A DNA stretch of 11,524 nucleotides from a bacterium (lineage in GTDB: Bacteria > Bacillota > Bacilli > Lactobacillales > Streptococcaceae): positions 1 through 11,524 of the forward strand of contig CAJNCY010000018.1 of assembly GCA_905221375.1 (NCBI GenBank), written 5' to 3'. Below, in pieces: positions 1 through 7,553 of this stretch. Under the pieces are notes generated by a model that worked only from the letters and a program-made list of their open reading frames with translations, did not search any database and was not told the DNA's origin. A program made the translations under genes and the position numbers. How positions within the stretch are numbered: the first letter of the stretch is position 1; each line of letters begins with the position of its first letter.

Positions 1-76
1 CGAACACAGAAGTTAAGCCCTAGAACGCCGGAAGTAGTTGGGGGTTGCCCCCTGTGAGATATGGAAGTCGCTTAGC
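1..76 (+). rRNA. rrf: 5S ribosomal RNA, 3' part
   Basis: The window opens inside a 5S rRNA. The conserved CGAACACAGAAGTTAAG segment of the loop B/helix III region is at the very start, and the GGAAGTCGCTTAGC 3' end closes near base 76. The 5' part lies upstream of the window. The tRNA-Asn that follows within six bases is the usual streptococcal 16S-23S-5S-tRNA-Asn order. Confidence 0.93.
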
Positions 77-81
77 TTTAT

Positions 82-155
82 TCCGCCATAGCTCAGTTGG
101 TAGTAGCGCATGACTGTTAATCATGATGTCGTAGGTTCGAGTCCTACTGGCGGAG
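82..155 (+). tRNA. tRNA-Asn (anticodon GTT)
   Basis: A 74-base cloverleaf. The acceptor strands TCCGCCA (82-88) and TGGCGGA (148-154) pair fully, with discriminator G155. The D arm reads GCTCAGTTGGTAGTAGC. The anticodon GTT is at 116-118 inside ATGACTGTTAATCAT, and the T arm reads GTAGGTTCGAGTCCTAC. No CCA is encoded. It is the last gene of the ribosomal operon and is read from the rRNA promoter upstream of the window. Confidence 0.97.
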
Positions 156-167
156 TAGTTAATTAAA

Positions 168-188
168 GGGGGGTCAGCCTCTTTTTTG
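168..188 (+). terminator. weak terminator after the rRNA operon
   Basis: A run of six G (168-173) can pair with CCTCT (178-182), using two G-U pairs, and is followed by a T run at 182-187. The stem is short, so this may be only part of the termination signal. Confidence 0.5.
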
Positions 189-241
189 TTATGTAATTAA
201 TAATCTAGGCTCTTTTTCAACTGTAGTGGGTTGAAGAAAAG

Positions 242-400
242 CTAAGCGCGAGAAAGGACGAAATGTGTCCTTTCTTTTTTGATATTCAGAGCGATAAAAA
301 TCCTTTTTTTGAAGTTTTCAAAGTTCCGAAATCCAAAGGCATTTCGCTTGATAAGTTTAATGAGATTATTAGTCGCTTCTAATTTAGCGTTGTAAGTTGT
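242..400 (-). pseudogene. ISL3-family transposase, C-terminal fragment
   Basis: The minus-strand reading ends at a TAG at 242-244 and carries the segment YNAKLEATNNLIKLIKRNAF followed by GFRNFENFKKRIFIALN. This is the highly conserved C-terminus of ISL3-family DDE transposases. The family protein is about 400 residues; only about 50 remain. The residues read before it (MQLLPTLKRL) do not belong to ISL3 and match the IS630 remnant next to it, so the open frame seen here is a fusion artefact rather than a functional gene. Confidence 0.8.
251..280 (+). terminator. hairpin plus T run inside the IS end
   Basis: AGAAAGGAC (251-259) pairs perfectly with GTCCTTTCT (267-275) around the 7-base loop GAAATGT, with further Ts to 280. 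On the plus strand this is a convincing rho-independent terminator. It would stop transcription running from the rRNA operon into the IS, antisense to the transposase. The loop is inverted in the sister copy at 11491-11520. Confidence 0.6.
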
Positions 401-409
401 AATATGAAG

Positions 410-640
410 TCTCTTCAAAGTAGGTAGGAGTTGCATTTTGAACCACTTTACAAATAGGAACTATAAACTCTCCCTCTACTTTTCTTGAAACAATTGAAGT
501 CCGCTCAAAACGCCGTCCGATAATATTTTCATATACTTTCTCCTCTCTAGGAGTCCGTGCATCATAAGGACGATAGAGGTAGGGGGCGATTCCCGTTTCG
601 TCAATATAGTAGATTGGAACTAGAATAGTATGTTACAACT
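410..640 (-). pseudogene. IS630-family transposase fragment, frameshifted
   Basis: Minus-strand translation from about 620 downward gives VPIYYIDETGIAPYLYRPYD and continues through an IIGRRFERTSIVSRKVEG segment. The YIDETG motif carries the second catalytic aspartate of IS630/Tc1-type DDE enzymes. After EGEFIVP the frame is lost near 445-455, and WFKMQLLPTL (another IS630 landmark) continues in a different frame. Residues normally between them are missing, so there is an internal deletion as well as a shift. No start or third catalytic residue is present. The resemblance is to pneumococcal IS630-Spn1, the element proposed to mobilise RUP repeats, one of which lies at 8611. Confidence 0.75.
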
Positions 641-979
641 ACTAAAAATATTTCTAGAAATTAATTTGACTTTCCTAATCGATTTATTCATCTCTTATTT
701 CAATTTACTAGATATGCATAGCTTTATTATAACATGCGCATTTTAAACTAAGCGACTATACAAAATTAAGCATACCATCAGCTATTATAGATAATGCAAA
801 ATTACATAGATTTGAATATCTGATAATATGCGTTTTTCTTATTTTAAGATTTTTTCCTCAGTCTCTTTTAGTATTTAACGCAGTCAATAAGGTTTTTATC
901 AAAGTCTAATTTAGGTAGTAAATTTATTTCTATTCTGTCAACTTTTCCTATTTTTTCTCTTGTTGAGGTTGGTATTTTA
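641..979. other. gene-free AT-rich spacer
   Basis: No open frame with a ribosome binding site, no tRNA and no clear hairpin terminator was found on either strand. It separates the decayed IS material from the comW promoter and may contain further unrecognisable IS630 debris. Confidence 0.6.
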
Positions 980-1025
980 ACAATTCAGGAGTTATTAATG
1001 ATTAATTAAAATTTTTTGTTAGAAT
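980..1025 (+). promoter_or_regulatory. comW promoter with candidate ComE half-site
   Basis: ACAATTCAG at 980-988, preceded by TATTTTA, matches the left half of the ComE direct repeat (aCAnTTcaG type). The right half, expected about 12 bases later near 1001, reads ATTAATTAA and is a poor match. An extended -10, TG-T-TAGAAT, is at 1017-1025, putting the start of transcription near 1032. comW is known in pneumococcus as an early, ComE-dependent competence gene; assignment of these bases as the site is inference. Confidence 0.55.
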
Positions 1026-1056
1026 AAGATCATAAAAAGTAAAGGAGTGTATGCTT

Positions 1057-1293
1057 ATGCTACAAAATATTTATGATCAGATGACTGATTTCTATGACAG
1101 TATCGAAGAAGAGTATGCTACTTTCTTTGGTAATAGTTGGGACTGGGAACATTTTCATTTTAAATTTTTGATTTATTATTTAGTTAGATATGGTATTGGG
1201 TGTCGTAGGGATTTTATTGTTTACCATTATCGTGTTGCTTATCGTTTGTATCTTGAAAAGATGATAATGAAACAAGGTTTTATTTCTTGTTGA
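1057..1293 (+). CDS. comW: ComW, competence sigma-factor helper
   Basis: A 78-residue protein, MLQNIYDQMTDF...KQGFISC, which I recognise as ComW by its tyrosine-rich core (FKFLIYYLVRYGIGCRRDFI), its length and its place directly upstream of purA. In S. pneumoniae, ComW protects the alternative sigma factor SigX (ComX) from proteolysis and helps it engage core RNA polymerase, and is needed for full transformation. Start choice: an ATG at 1051 lies only three bases after AAAGGAG (1041-1047), whereas ATG 1057 has a nine-base spacer and gives exactly the family length. No membrane segment or signal peptide is seen. It is monocistronic, with a terminator-like hairpin after it. Its partner comX normally lies on the other side of this rRNA operon, outside the window. 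Confidence 0.9.
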   Translation: MLQNIYDQMTDFYDSIEEEYATFFGNSWDWEHFHFKFLIYYLVRYGIGCRRDFIVYHYRVAYRLYLEKMIMKQGFISC

Positions 1294-1332
1294 GATAGTC
1301 TGAGTTAATTTCCGAACAAATTTACTTTTTTA

Positions 1333-1378
1333 TAGAAAGATAATAATAAATAGCTAGTTATTTTTCTAAATCATTTTT
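1333..1378 (+). terminator. AT-rich hairpin after comW
   Basis: TAGAAA (1333-1338) pairs with TTTCTA (1363-1368) and the pairing extends inward through GATAAT/GTTATT with wobbles, followed by a T-rich stretch at 1373-1378. The pairing is weak in GC, so termination is only plausible. Confidence 0.4.
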
Positions 1379-1416
1379 TAATAGTTGGAAATAGCAAATC
1401 TTTCTATTGTTTCTTC

Positions 1417-1445
1417 TTGATAAAAAGGCGATTTTTTCTTATAAT
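1417..1445 (+). promoter_or_regulatory. sigma-A promoter of purA
   Basis: TTGATA (1417-1422), a 17-base spacer and TATAAT (1440-1445). Transcription should start near 1452, giving a leader of about 70 bases to the purA start at 1524. Confidence 0.85.
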
Positions 1446-1454
1446 AAATTGTAA

Positions 1455-2810
<1,356 letters not shown>

Positions 2811-2816
2811 GAGAAT

Positions 2817-2849
2817 TTTAAGATTTGTTTAAGATAGGTCGGGTATACT
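2817..2849 (+). promoter_or_regulatory. CiaR-binding direct repeat and -10 of a csRNA
   Basis: TTTAAG (2817-2822), five bases ATTTG, then TTTAAG (2828-2833): the exact TTTAAG-N5-TTTAAG repeat bound by the response regulator CiaR. TATACT follows at 2844-2849 with ten bases between, the layout of CiaR-activated promoters where the repeat takes the place of the -35. Confidence 0.9.
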
Positions 2850-2854
2850 ATAGA

Positions 2855-2955
2855 CAGTTACAAGAAGACCTCCTAACTTGTTGTAACAAATATCCTAAAC
2901 TTTTCTTTTTCATAATAATCTCCCTATAAAGTCACCGCATTCGGTGACTTTTTTT
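2855..2955 (+). ncRNA. CiaR-dependent small RNA (csRNA / ccn family)
   Basis: About 100 bases from the predicted start after the CiaR promoter to a strong terminator. The 5' arm GTTACAA (2857-2863) pairs with TTGTAAC (2881-2887), exposing a loop that contains CCTCCT (2869-2874), complementary to Shine-Dalgarno sequences. A single-stranded pyrimidine-rich middle with CTCCC follows. The terminator stem AAAGTCACCG (2928-2937)/CGGTGACTTT (2942-2951) ends in a T run to 2955. In pneumococcus such csRNAs pair with translation starts, including that of comC, and so restrain competence. Which numbered family member this is cannot be decided from the sequence alone. Confidence 0.88.
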
Positions 2956-2968
2956 GTCTTGGGATTCA

Positions 2969-2977
2969 TGATATAAT
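2969..2977 (+). promoter_or_regulatory. extended -10 promoter of tadA
   Basis: TG-A-TATAAT at 2969-2977 with no good -35, a typical pneumococcal extended -10. It lies directly behind the csRNA terminator, so tadA is transcribed separately. Confidence 0.75.
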
Positions 2978-3009
2978 AATAAAATCGACAAGTAGAAAAA
3001 GGGAAATTG

Positions 3010-3477
3010 ATGAATTATACAGTTGAAGAAAAAGAAAGCTTCATGAGAGAGGCATTGAAAGAGGCTGAGATTGCTCTTGAACACGATGAAATTCCAATTG
3101 GTTGTGTGATTGTTAAGGACGGAGAAATCATTGGTCGCGGGCATAATGCACGTGAGGAATTGCAACGAGCGGTTATGCATGCGGAGATTATGGCTATAGA
3201 GCATGCGAACCTTAGTGAGGAGAGCTGGCGCTTGCTGGATTGCACTCTTTTTGTGACCATTGAGCCTTGTGTCATGTGTAGTGGGGCGATTGGACTTGCC
3301 CGTATTCCAAACGTGGTCTATGGGGCTAAAAACCAGAAATTTGGCGCTGCTGGAAGCTTGTACGATATCTTGACAGATGAGCGTCTCAATCATCGTGTGG
3401 ATGTTGAAACGGGAATTTTGGAAGATGAATGCGCAGCTATTATGCAGGATTTTTTTAGAAATAGACGGAAAAAATAA
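3010..3477 (+). CDS. tadA: tRNA-specific adenosine deaminase TadA
   Basis: A 155-residue zinc enzyme that converts A34 of tRNA-Arg(ACG) to inosine so that one tRNA reads CGU, CGC and CGA codons. The cytidine-deaminase fold signatures are clear: HAE at 57-59 (zinc ligand His57, proton shuttle Glu59) and PCVMC at 86-90 (zinc ligands Cys87 and Cys90), plus the substrate-binding region ARIPNVVYGA. The length is normal for the family. ATG 3010 is preferred over the in-frame TTG at 3007 because it starts the conserved MNYTVEEKE and leaves a six-base spacer to the AAAAAGGG run before it. It lies between two small RNA genes, each with its own promoter. Confidence 0.95.
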   Translation: MNYTVEEKESFMREALKEAEIALEHDEIPIGCVIVKDGEIIGRGHNAREELQRAVMHAEIMAIEHANLSEESWRLLDCTLFVTIEPCVMCSGAIGLARIPNVVYGAKNQKFGAAGSLYDILTDERLNHRVDVETGILEDECAAIMQDFFRNRRKK

Positions 3478-3503
3478 TTTTGCTTTTAAAATGAATAGGA
3501 ATG

Positions 3504-3512
3504 TGATATAAT
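3504..3512 (+). promoter_or_regulatory. extended -10 promoter of the SRP RNA
   Basis: TG-A-TATAAT at 3504-3512, identical to the element before tadA, about six bases before the expected 5' end of the SRP RNA. Confidence 0.8.
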
Positions 3513-3517
3513 AAATG

Positions 3518-3597
3518 GTGGAGCAACAGTTCTGCGTGAAGCGGGTCAGGGGAGGAATCCAGCAGCTCTAAGCGACTTGAATTGTGTGCTCTTTTTT
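3518..3597 (+). ncRNA. ffs: small signal recognition particle RNA (4.5S/scRNA)
   Basis: About 80 bases forming one long hairpin. The GAGCAACAGTTC strand near the 5' end pairs with GAATTGTGTGCTC at the 3' end. The apical domain contains GGTCAGGGGAGGAATCC followed by AGCAG, the symmetric and asymmetric loop sequence that binds Ffh (SRP54). The T run at 3592-3598 ends transcription. With Ffh it forms the particle that targets nascent membrane proteins to FtsY and SecYEG. The short form without an Alu domain is usual in streptococci, as is the position between tadA and dut. Confidence 0.92.
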
Positions 3598-3607
3598 TCG
3601 TGCTTTT

Positions 3608-3615
3608 TCCGAATA
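3608..3615 (+). promoter_or_regulatory. SigX (ComX) com-box before dut
   Basis: TCCGAATA at 3608-3615 matches the late-competence com-box TACGAATA in seven of eight bases. It is preceded by a T-rich tract that belongs to the SRP RNA terminator and followed by AATAAGATAGAAT. dut and radA are known late competence genes in pneumococcus, which supports the assignment. Confidence 0.75.
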
Positions 3616-3663
3616 AATAAGATAGAATAATCTAGAATAAATGATAATAGAAAAGAGAAAATT

Positions 3664-4107
3664 ATGAAAATTCGTGGTTTTGAATTGGTTTCGAGTTTTA
3701 CAGATGAAAATTTATTGCCCAAGCGTGAGACAGCGCATGCGGCTGGTTACGACTTAAAGGTTGCTGTGCGCACAGTTATAGCTCCAGGAGAGATTGTCTT
3801 AGTTCCGACAGGGGTTAAGGCTTATATGCAACCGACTGAGGTTCTCTATCTCTATGATCGCTCTTCAAACCCTCGTAAGAAGGGTTTGGTTTTAATTAAT
3901 TCAGTTGGGGTCATTGATGGGGATTATTATGGAAATCTTGGGAATGAAGGTCATATTTTTGCTCAGATGAAGAATATCACAGATCAAGAAGTGATTCTCG
4001 AAGTTGGGGAACGTGTGGTTCAGGCTGTCTTTGCTCCTTTCTTAATTGCAGATGGAGATGCAGCTGATGGTGTGCGAACTGGAGGTTTTGGGTCAACTGG
4101 ACACTAA
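3664..4107 (+). CDS. dut: dUTP diphosphatase
   Basis: A 147-residue trimeric dUTPase hydrolysing dUTP to dUMP and pyrophosphate, which keeps uracil out of DNA and feeds dTMP synthesis. All five family motifs are present: AGYDL at 27-31, DRSS at 65-68, GVIDGDYYG at 82-90 with the catalytic aspartate, QAVFAPF at 120-126 and the C-terminal arm RTGGFGSTG at 138-146 that closes on the triphosphate. It is the first gene behind the com-box. In a competence operon it would protect incoming or newly repaired DNA from uracil. The next gene starts one base after its stop, so the two are probably translationally coupled. Confidence 0.95.
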   Translation: MKIRGFELVSSFTDENLLPKRETAHAAGYDLKVAVRTVIAPGEIVLVPTGVKAYMQPTEVLYLYDRSSNPRKKGLVLINSVGVIDGDYYGNLGNEGHIFAQMKNITDQEVILEVGERVVQAVFAPFLIADGDAADGVRTGGFGSTGH

Positions 4108-4108
4108 G

Positions 4109-4624
4109 ATGAAGATTATCTTTGTACGTCATGGGGAGCCAGATTATTGTGAGTTAGAGAAGCGTTCTTATACGGGATTTGGGATAGATTTGGCACCCTT
4201 GTCTGAGAAGGGACGGCAGCAAGCTCAGGAACTGAGCACCAATCCTTTACTCCTTTCGGCTGAAATAATCATATCTTCTGCAGTCACAAGAGCTTTAGAA
4301 ACGGCTTCTTATGTAGTTTGTGCTACGGGACTTCCTTTGAGAGTGGAGTCATTATTGCATGAATGGCAGGTCTATGAAATTGGCATAGATAGATTTGAAG
4401 AAGCTAGAAGACTATTTTTAGAAAATAATGGGGAGTTGCTCCCAAATTCTCCTGTTCAATATGAGACAGCTACGGAAATGAAGTCTCGGTTTCTAGAATG
4501 TATGTCTAAGTATCGAGACCATCAGACTGTGGTAGTTGTTGCTCATCGAATGCTCATGCGCCAGTTTGTGCCAAATGAGAAGATTGATTTTTGCCAAGTG
4601 ATTGAGTGTGAGTTAGAGATATAG
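4109..4624 (+). CDS. histidine phosphatase superfamily protein
   Basis: A 171-residue cytosolic protein of the phosphoglycerate-mutase-like histidine phosphatase clan. The signature RHGE is at 7-10 (phospho-acceptor His8), an [11 protein letters not shown] segment carries Arg61, the acidic residue lies in HEW (84-86), and the second catalytic histidine is His146 in [11 protein letters not shown]. The substrate is not evident. The protein is shorter than phosphoglycerate mutases, so a general or nucleotide-related phosphatase is more likely than a glycolytic enzyme. The start at 4109, one base after the dut stop, puts RHG at the usual N-terminal position. A longer frame from 4046 would only read through dut. 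Position between dut and radA makes it part of the presumed late-competence transcript. Confidence 0.88.
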   Translation: MKIIFVRHGEPDYCELEKRSYTGFGIDLAPLSEKGRQQAQELSTNPLLLSAEIIISSAVTRALETASYVVCATGLPLRVESLLHEWQVYEIGIDRFEEARRLFLENNGELLPNSPVQYETATEMKSRFLECMSKYRDHQTVVVVAHRMLMRQFVPNEKIDFCQVIECELEI

Positions 4625-4637
4625 AAAGAGGTTTATC

Positions 4638-5999
4638 ATCGCAAAAAAAAAAGCGACATTTGTATGTCAAAATTGTGGGTATAATTCCCCTAAATATCTG
4701 GGGCGTTGCCCCAACTGTGGATCTTGGTCTTCTTTTGTAGAAGAGGTTGAGGTTGCCGAGGTCAAGAATGCGCGTGTGTCCTTGACAGGTGAGAAAACTA
4801 AGCCCATGAAACTGGCTGAGGTGACGTCAATCAACGTCAATCGAACCAAGACGGAGATGGAGGAATTCAACCGTGTACTTGGAGGCGGAGTGGTACCAGG
4901 AAGTCTCGTCCTAATCGGTGGGGATCCTGGAATCGGGAAATCAACGCTTCTCCTACAAGTCTCAACCCAGTTGTCTCAAGTGGGAACGGTTCTCTATGTC
5001 AGTGGCGAAGAGTCTGCCCAGCAGATTAAACTACGTGCAGAGCGTTTGGGTGATATTGATAGCGAGTTTTATCTCTATGCAGAGACCAATATGCAGAGTG
5101 TTCGAGCTGAGGTGGAGCGCATCCAACCAGACTTCCTCATTATTGACTCCATTCAGACTATTATGTCTCCTGAGATTTCAGGGGTGCAGGGATCTGTTTC
5201 TCAAGTGCGTGAGGTAACGGCTGAACTTATGCAGCTGGCCAAAACCAATAACATTGCCATCTTTATCGTAGGGCATGTGACCAAGGAAGGAACCTTGGCT
5301 GGGCCGAGAATGTTGGAGCATATGGTGGATACGGTGCTTTACTTTGAAGGGGAACGCCATCATACTTTCCGTATTTTAAGAGCGGTCAAAAACCGTTTTG
5401 GCTCCACTAATGAGATTGGGATCTTTGAGATGCAGTCGGGCGGTTTGGTTGAGGTGCTCAATCCGAGTCAAGTTTTCCTAGAGGAGCGTTTGGATGGGGC
5501 GACTGGTTCGTCAATCGTTGTGACTATGGAAGGGACGCGTCCGATTTTGGCGGAGGTTCAGGCTTTGGTGACACCGACCATGTTTGGAAATGCTAAGCGT
5601 ACGACGACAGGACTTGATTTTAATCGTGCGAGTCTGATTATGGCTGTTTTGGAAAAGCGGGCAGGTCTTCTCTTGCAAAATCAGGATGCTTATCTCAAAT
5701 CTGCTGGCGGTGTCAAATTGGATGAACCTGCCATTGACTTGGCCGTTGCTGTTGCCATTGCTTCGAGCTATAAAGACAAGCAAACCAATCCTCAGGAATG
5801 TTTTGTAGGAGAACTAGGTTTGACTGGAGAAATTCGGCGCGTAAATCGTATCGAACAACGCATTAACGAAGCTGCTAAACTGGGATTTACTAAGATTTAT
5901 GTACCTAAGAATTCCTTGACAGGAATCACTCCGCCTAAGGAAATTCAGGTCATTGGCGTAACAACGATTCAGGAAGTTTTGAAAAAGGTCTTTGCATAA
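4638..5999 (+). CDS. radA: RadA, DNA branch-migration helicase, with a non-canonical ATC start
   Basis: RadA is a hexameric RecA-like ATPase that extends D-loops during recombination and is needed for efficient chromosomal transformation. The 453-residue product begins with a four-cysteine zinc finger (Cys10, Cys13, Cys24, Cys27). The Walker A motif GDPGIGKS is at 95-102, Walker B ends at Asp170 (LIID), the RadA-specific KNRFG is at 251-255, and a Lon-protease-like C-terminal domain follows. From the in-frame stop at 4614-4616 to the zinc finger there is no ATG, GTG or TTG. ATC at 4638 lies six bases after AAAGAGG (4625-4631) and gives 453 residues, so an ATC start is the best reading (ATC 4635 is the alternative). 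A start at GTG 4776 would delete the zinc finger. Codons 2-5 contain a run of ten A. Confidence 0.93.
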   Translation: MAKKKATFVCQNCGYNSPKYLGRCPNCGSWSSFVEEVEVAEVKNARVSLTGEKTKPMKLAEVTSINVNRTKTEMEEFNRVLGGGVVPGSLVLIGGDPGIGKSTLLLQVSTQLSQVGTVLYVSGEESAQQIKLRAERLGDIDSEFYLYAETNMQSVRAEVERIQPDFLIIDSIQTIMSPEISGVQGSVSQVREVTAELMQLAKTNNIAIFIVGHVTKEGTLAGPRMLEHMVDTVLYFEGERHHTFRILRAVKNRFGSTNEIGIFEMQSGGLVEVLNPSQVFLEERLDGATGSSIVVTMEGTRPILAEVQALVTPTMFGNAKRTTTGLDFNRASLIMAVLEKRAGLLLQNQDAYLKSAGGVKLDEPAIDLAVAVAIASSYKDKQTNPQECFVGELGLTGEIRRVNRIEQRINEAAKLGFTKIYVPKNSLTGITPPKEIQVIGVTTIQEVLKKVFA

Positions 6000-6071
6000 T
6001 CCGTGACAAATCCTTTTAAAAATGATAAGATAGGAGAAATATTTGACTATCAAATTTTCGAGGAGGGAATC

Positions 6072-6569
6072 GTGTCGTATTTTGAACAGTTTATGCAAGC
6101 CAATCAGGCTTATGTTGCCCTACATGGGCAGTTAAATCTGCCACTTAAACCCAAAACCAGAGTAGCCATTGTGACCTGTATGGACTCACGTCTGCACGTT
6201 GCGCAAGCTCTGGGCTTGGCACTTGGGGATGCTCATATCTTGCGGAATGCAGGTGGTCGAGTGACTGAGGACATGATTCGTTCGCTAGTTATTTCCCAGC
6301 AACAAATGGGGACAAGAGAGATTGTAGTACTGCATCATACAGACTGTGGTGCTCAGACCTTTGAAAATGGTCCTTTTCAGGAGTATCTGAAAGAGGAACT
6401 AGGTGTCGATGTGTCAGACCAGGACTTTTTGCCCTTCCAAGATATAGAGGAGAGTGTGCGAGAGGATATGCAACTCCTTATCGAGTCTCCCCTAATACCA
6501 GATGATGTCATTATCTCTGGTGCTATTTACGATGTGGATACAGGAAGTATGATAGTCGTAGAATTATAA
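6072..6569 (+). CDS. beta-class carbonic anhydrase
   Basis: A 165-residue cytosolic zinc enzyme interconverting CO2 and bicarbonate, which supplies bicarbonate for carboxylation and helps growth in ambient air. The zinc site is intact: CMDSR at 36-40 gives ligand Cys36 and the Asp38-Arg40 dyad, and HTDC at 89-92 gives His89 and Cys92. The GTG start at 6072 is chosen because AGGAGG (6061-6066) precedes it by five bases. An in-frame GTG at 6003, four bases past the radA stop, lacks a ribosome binding site and would add 23 residues not expected for the family. No terminator separates it from radA, so it is probably cotranscribed. Confidence 0.93.
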   Translation: MSYFEQFMQANQAYVALHGQLNLPLKPKTRVAIVTCMDSRLHVAQALGLALGDAHILRNAGGRVTEDMIRSLVISQQQMGTREIVVLHHTDCGAQTFENGPFQEYLKEELGVDVSDQDFLPFQDIEESVREDMQLLIESPLIPDDVIISGAIYDVDTGSMIVVEL

Positions 6570-6593
6570 ATACTTCATTTAGAAAGAAAGTGT

Positions 6594-7409
6594 ATGAAGA
6601 AAAACAGCATTTTATTTATTTTTATCTTATTGCTATGTATTGGTTTACAATATGAAACCATCTACTATACGGACGGTTCGATGTCAGGTGCGGAATATGG
6701 ACTAATGGGAGTTTCTATCTTTCTAGCTCTCTTTTACATGATTCCGGCTCTTTATTTCCTTTTCCGTATTGGGAAAAAATGGGAATTACCAAAGAACTCC
6801 TTGATCTTGTCTTTATTGGGAGGGATGTTCCTTTCAGGCTGGCTATCTAGCTTTGCGAATACCTATATCCATGATTTACTGGGCGTTCTTTTCCCAGATA
6901 GTGCATTTTTAAATGCCTTTGAAAGTGCGATTGTGGCTCCTTTAGTAGAAGAACCCTTGAAATTATTGCCACTTGTTTTTGTTTTGGCTTTGGTTCCTGT
7001 GCGAAAATTAAAATCTTTGTTTTTACTTGGGATTGCTTCTGGTTTGGGATTCCAAATGATTGAGGATATTGGCTATATTCGTACAGATTTGCCAGAGGGC
7101 TTTGACTTTACTATTTCGAGAATTTTAGAGCGTATCATCTCAGGGATTGCTTCTCACTGGACTTTTTCAGGTCTAGCTGTAGTAGGTGTTTACTTGCTTT
7201 ACAGAGCCTATAAAGAACAGAAGGTTGGCAAGAAACAGGGGCTTATTTTCCTAGGTTTAGCCTTGGGAACTCATTTCTTGTTTAACTCTCCTTTTGTGGA
7301 GTTGGAGACAGAGTTGCCCTTAGCGATTCCAGTGGTTACGGCTATTGCTCTCTATGGTTTTTATCAGGCTTATCGTTTTGTTGAGAAGAACGATGAGATA
7401 ATGAACTAG
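6594..7409 (+). CDS. PrsW-family intramembrane metalloprotease
   Basis: A 271-residue integral membrane protein with about eight hydrophobic segments, beginning with an uncleaved N-terminal segment (ILFIFILLLCIGL). The PrsW/glutamic-type CAAX-protease-like motifs are present in order: EEPLK at 119-123 (Glu119, Glu120, Lys123), GFQMIED with Glu157, SHWTF with His188 and THFLFN with His227. PrsW in Bacillus subtilis cuts the anti-sigma factor RsiW. The substrate here is unknown and no anti-sigma gene is nearby. It starts 24 bases after the carbonic anhydrase stop with a weak AGAAAGAAAG site, and the operon ends with the terminator that follows. Confidence 0.88.
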   Translation: MKKNSILFIFILLLCIGLQYETIYYTDGSMSGAEYGLMGVSIFLALFYMIPALYFLFRIGKKWELPKNSLILSLLGGMFLSGWLSSFANTYIHDLLGVLFPDSAFLNAFESAIVAPLVEEPLKLLPLVFVLALVPVRKLKSLFLLGIASGLGFQMIEDIGYIRTDLPEGFDFTISRILERIISGIASHWTFSGLAVVGVYLLYRAYKEQKVGKKQGLIFLGLALGTHFLFNSPFVELETELPLAIPVVTAIALYGFYQAYRFVEKNDEIMN

Positions 7410-7432
7410 AATATTTTTCAAAAGAATGATGC

Positions 7433-7460
7433 AAGGGTACAAATATGGTGCCCTTCTTTT
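7433..7460 (+). terminator. terminator of the dut-radA-prsW-like operon
   Basis: AAGGGTAC (7433-7440) pairs with GTGCCCTT (7448-7455) with one G-U pair around a seven-base loop, followed by CTTTTATTTTT. Confidence 0.85.
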
Positions 7461-7468
7461 ATTTTTGA

Positions 7469-7497
7469 TTGAAAAATAGTGTAAAAAGCGCTACAAT
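7469..7497 (+). promoter_or_regulatory. sigma-A promoter of prs, with a small leader hairpin
   Basis: TTGAAA (7469-7474), a 17-base spacer and TACAAT (7492-7497). Transcription would start near 7504. The short leader contains a six-pair hairpin CTTGTG (7512-7517)/CACAAG (7523-7528) ahead of the ribosome binding site GGAGG (7544-7548). This start rules out the in-frame ATG at 7503. Confidence 0.8.
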
Positions 7498-7553
7498 GGT
7501 AGATGGAAAATCTTGTGAAAAGCACAAGCGATACATATATACCGGAGGAAATC

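Larger units (their letters stand above)
208..405 (-). mobile_element. 3' end remnant of an ISL3-family (IS1167-like) insertion sequence
   Basis: The fragment begins with GGCTCTTTTTCAACTGTAG, which has the look of an ISL3-family terminal inverted repeat. It runs through the last codons of a transposase on the minus strand. The same 77-base end recurs at 11448-11524 in the same orientation. Homology to ISL3 stops near 395-405, where the reading passes into a different transposase family, so only the element's distal end survives. Confidence 0.75.

Noticed and set aside
1019..1026. TTAGAATA as a SigX com-box for comW
   Set aside because: Only six of eight bases match and the conserved CG is missing; an extended -10 plus a ComE half-site explains the region better.
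2932..3393. Long minus-strand frame opposite tadA
   Set aside because: It is the antisense shadow of a clear tadA and the csRNA terminator, with no family features.
4046..4108. Upstream start of the histidine phosphatase inside dut
   Set aside because: It reads dut out of frame and would put the RHG motif far from the N-terminus; ATG 4109 is normal for the family.
6003..6071. GTG 6003 as start of the carbonic anhydrase
   Set aside because: No ribosome binding site, whereas GTG 6072 follows AGGAGG by five bases and gives the usual length.
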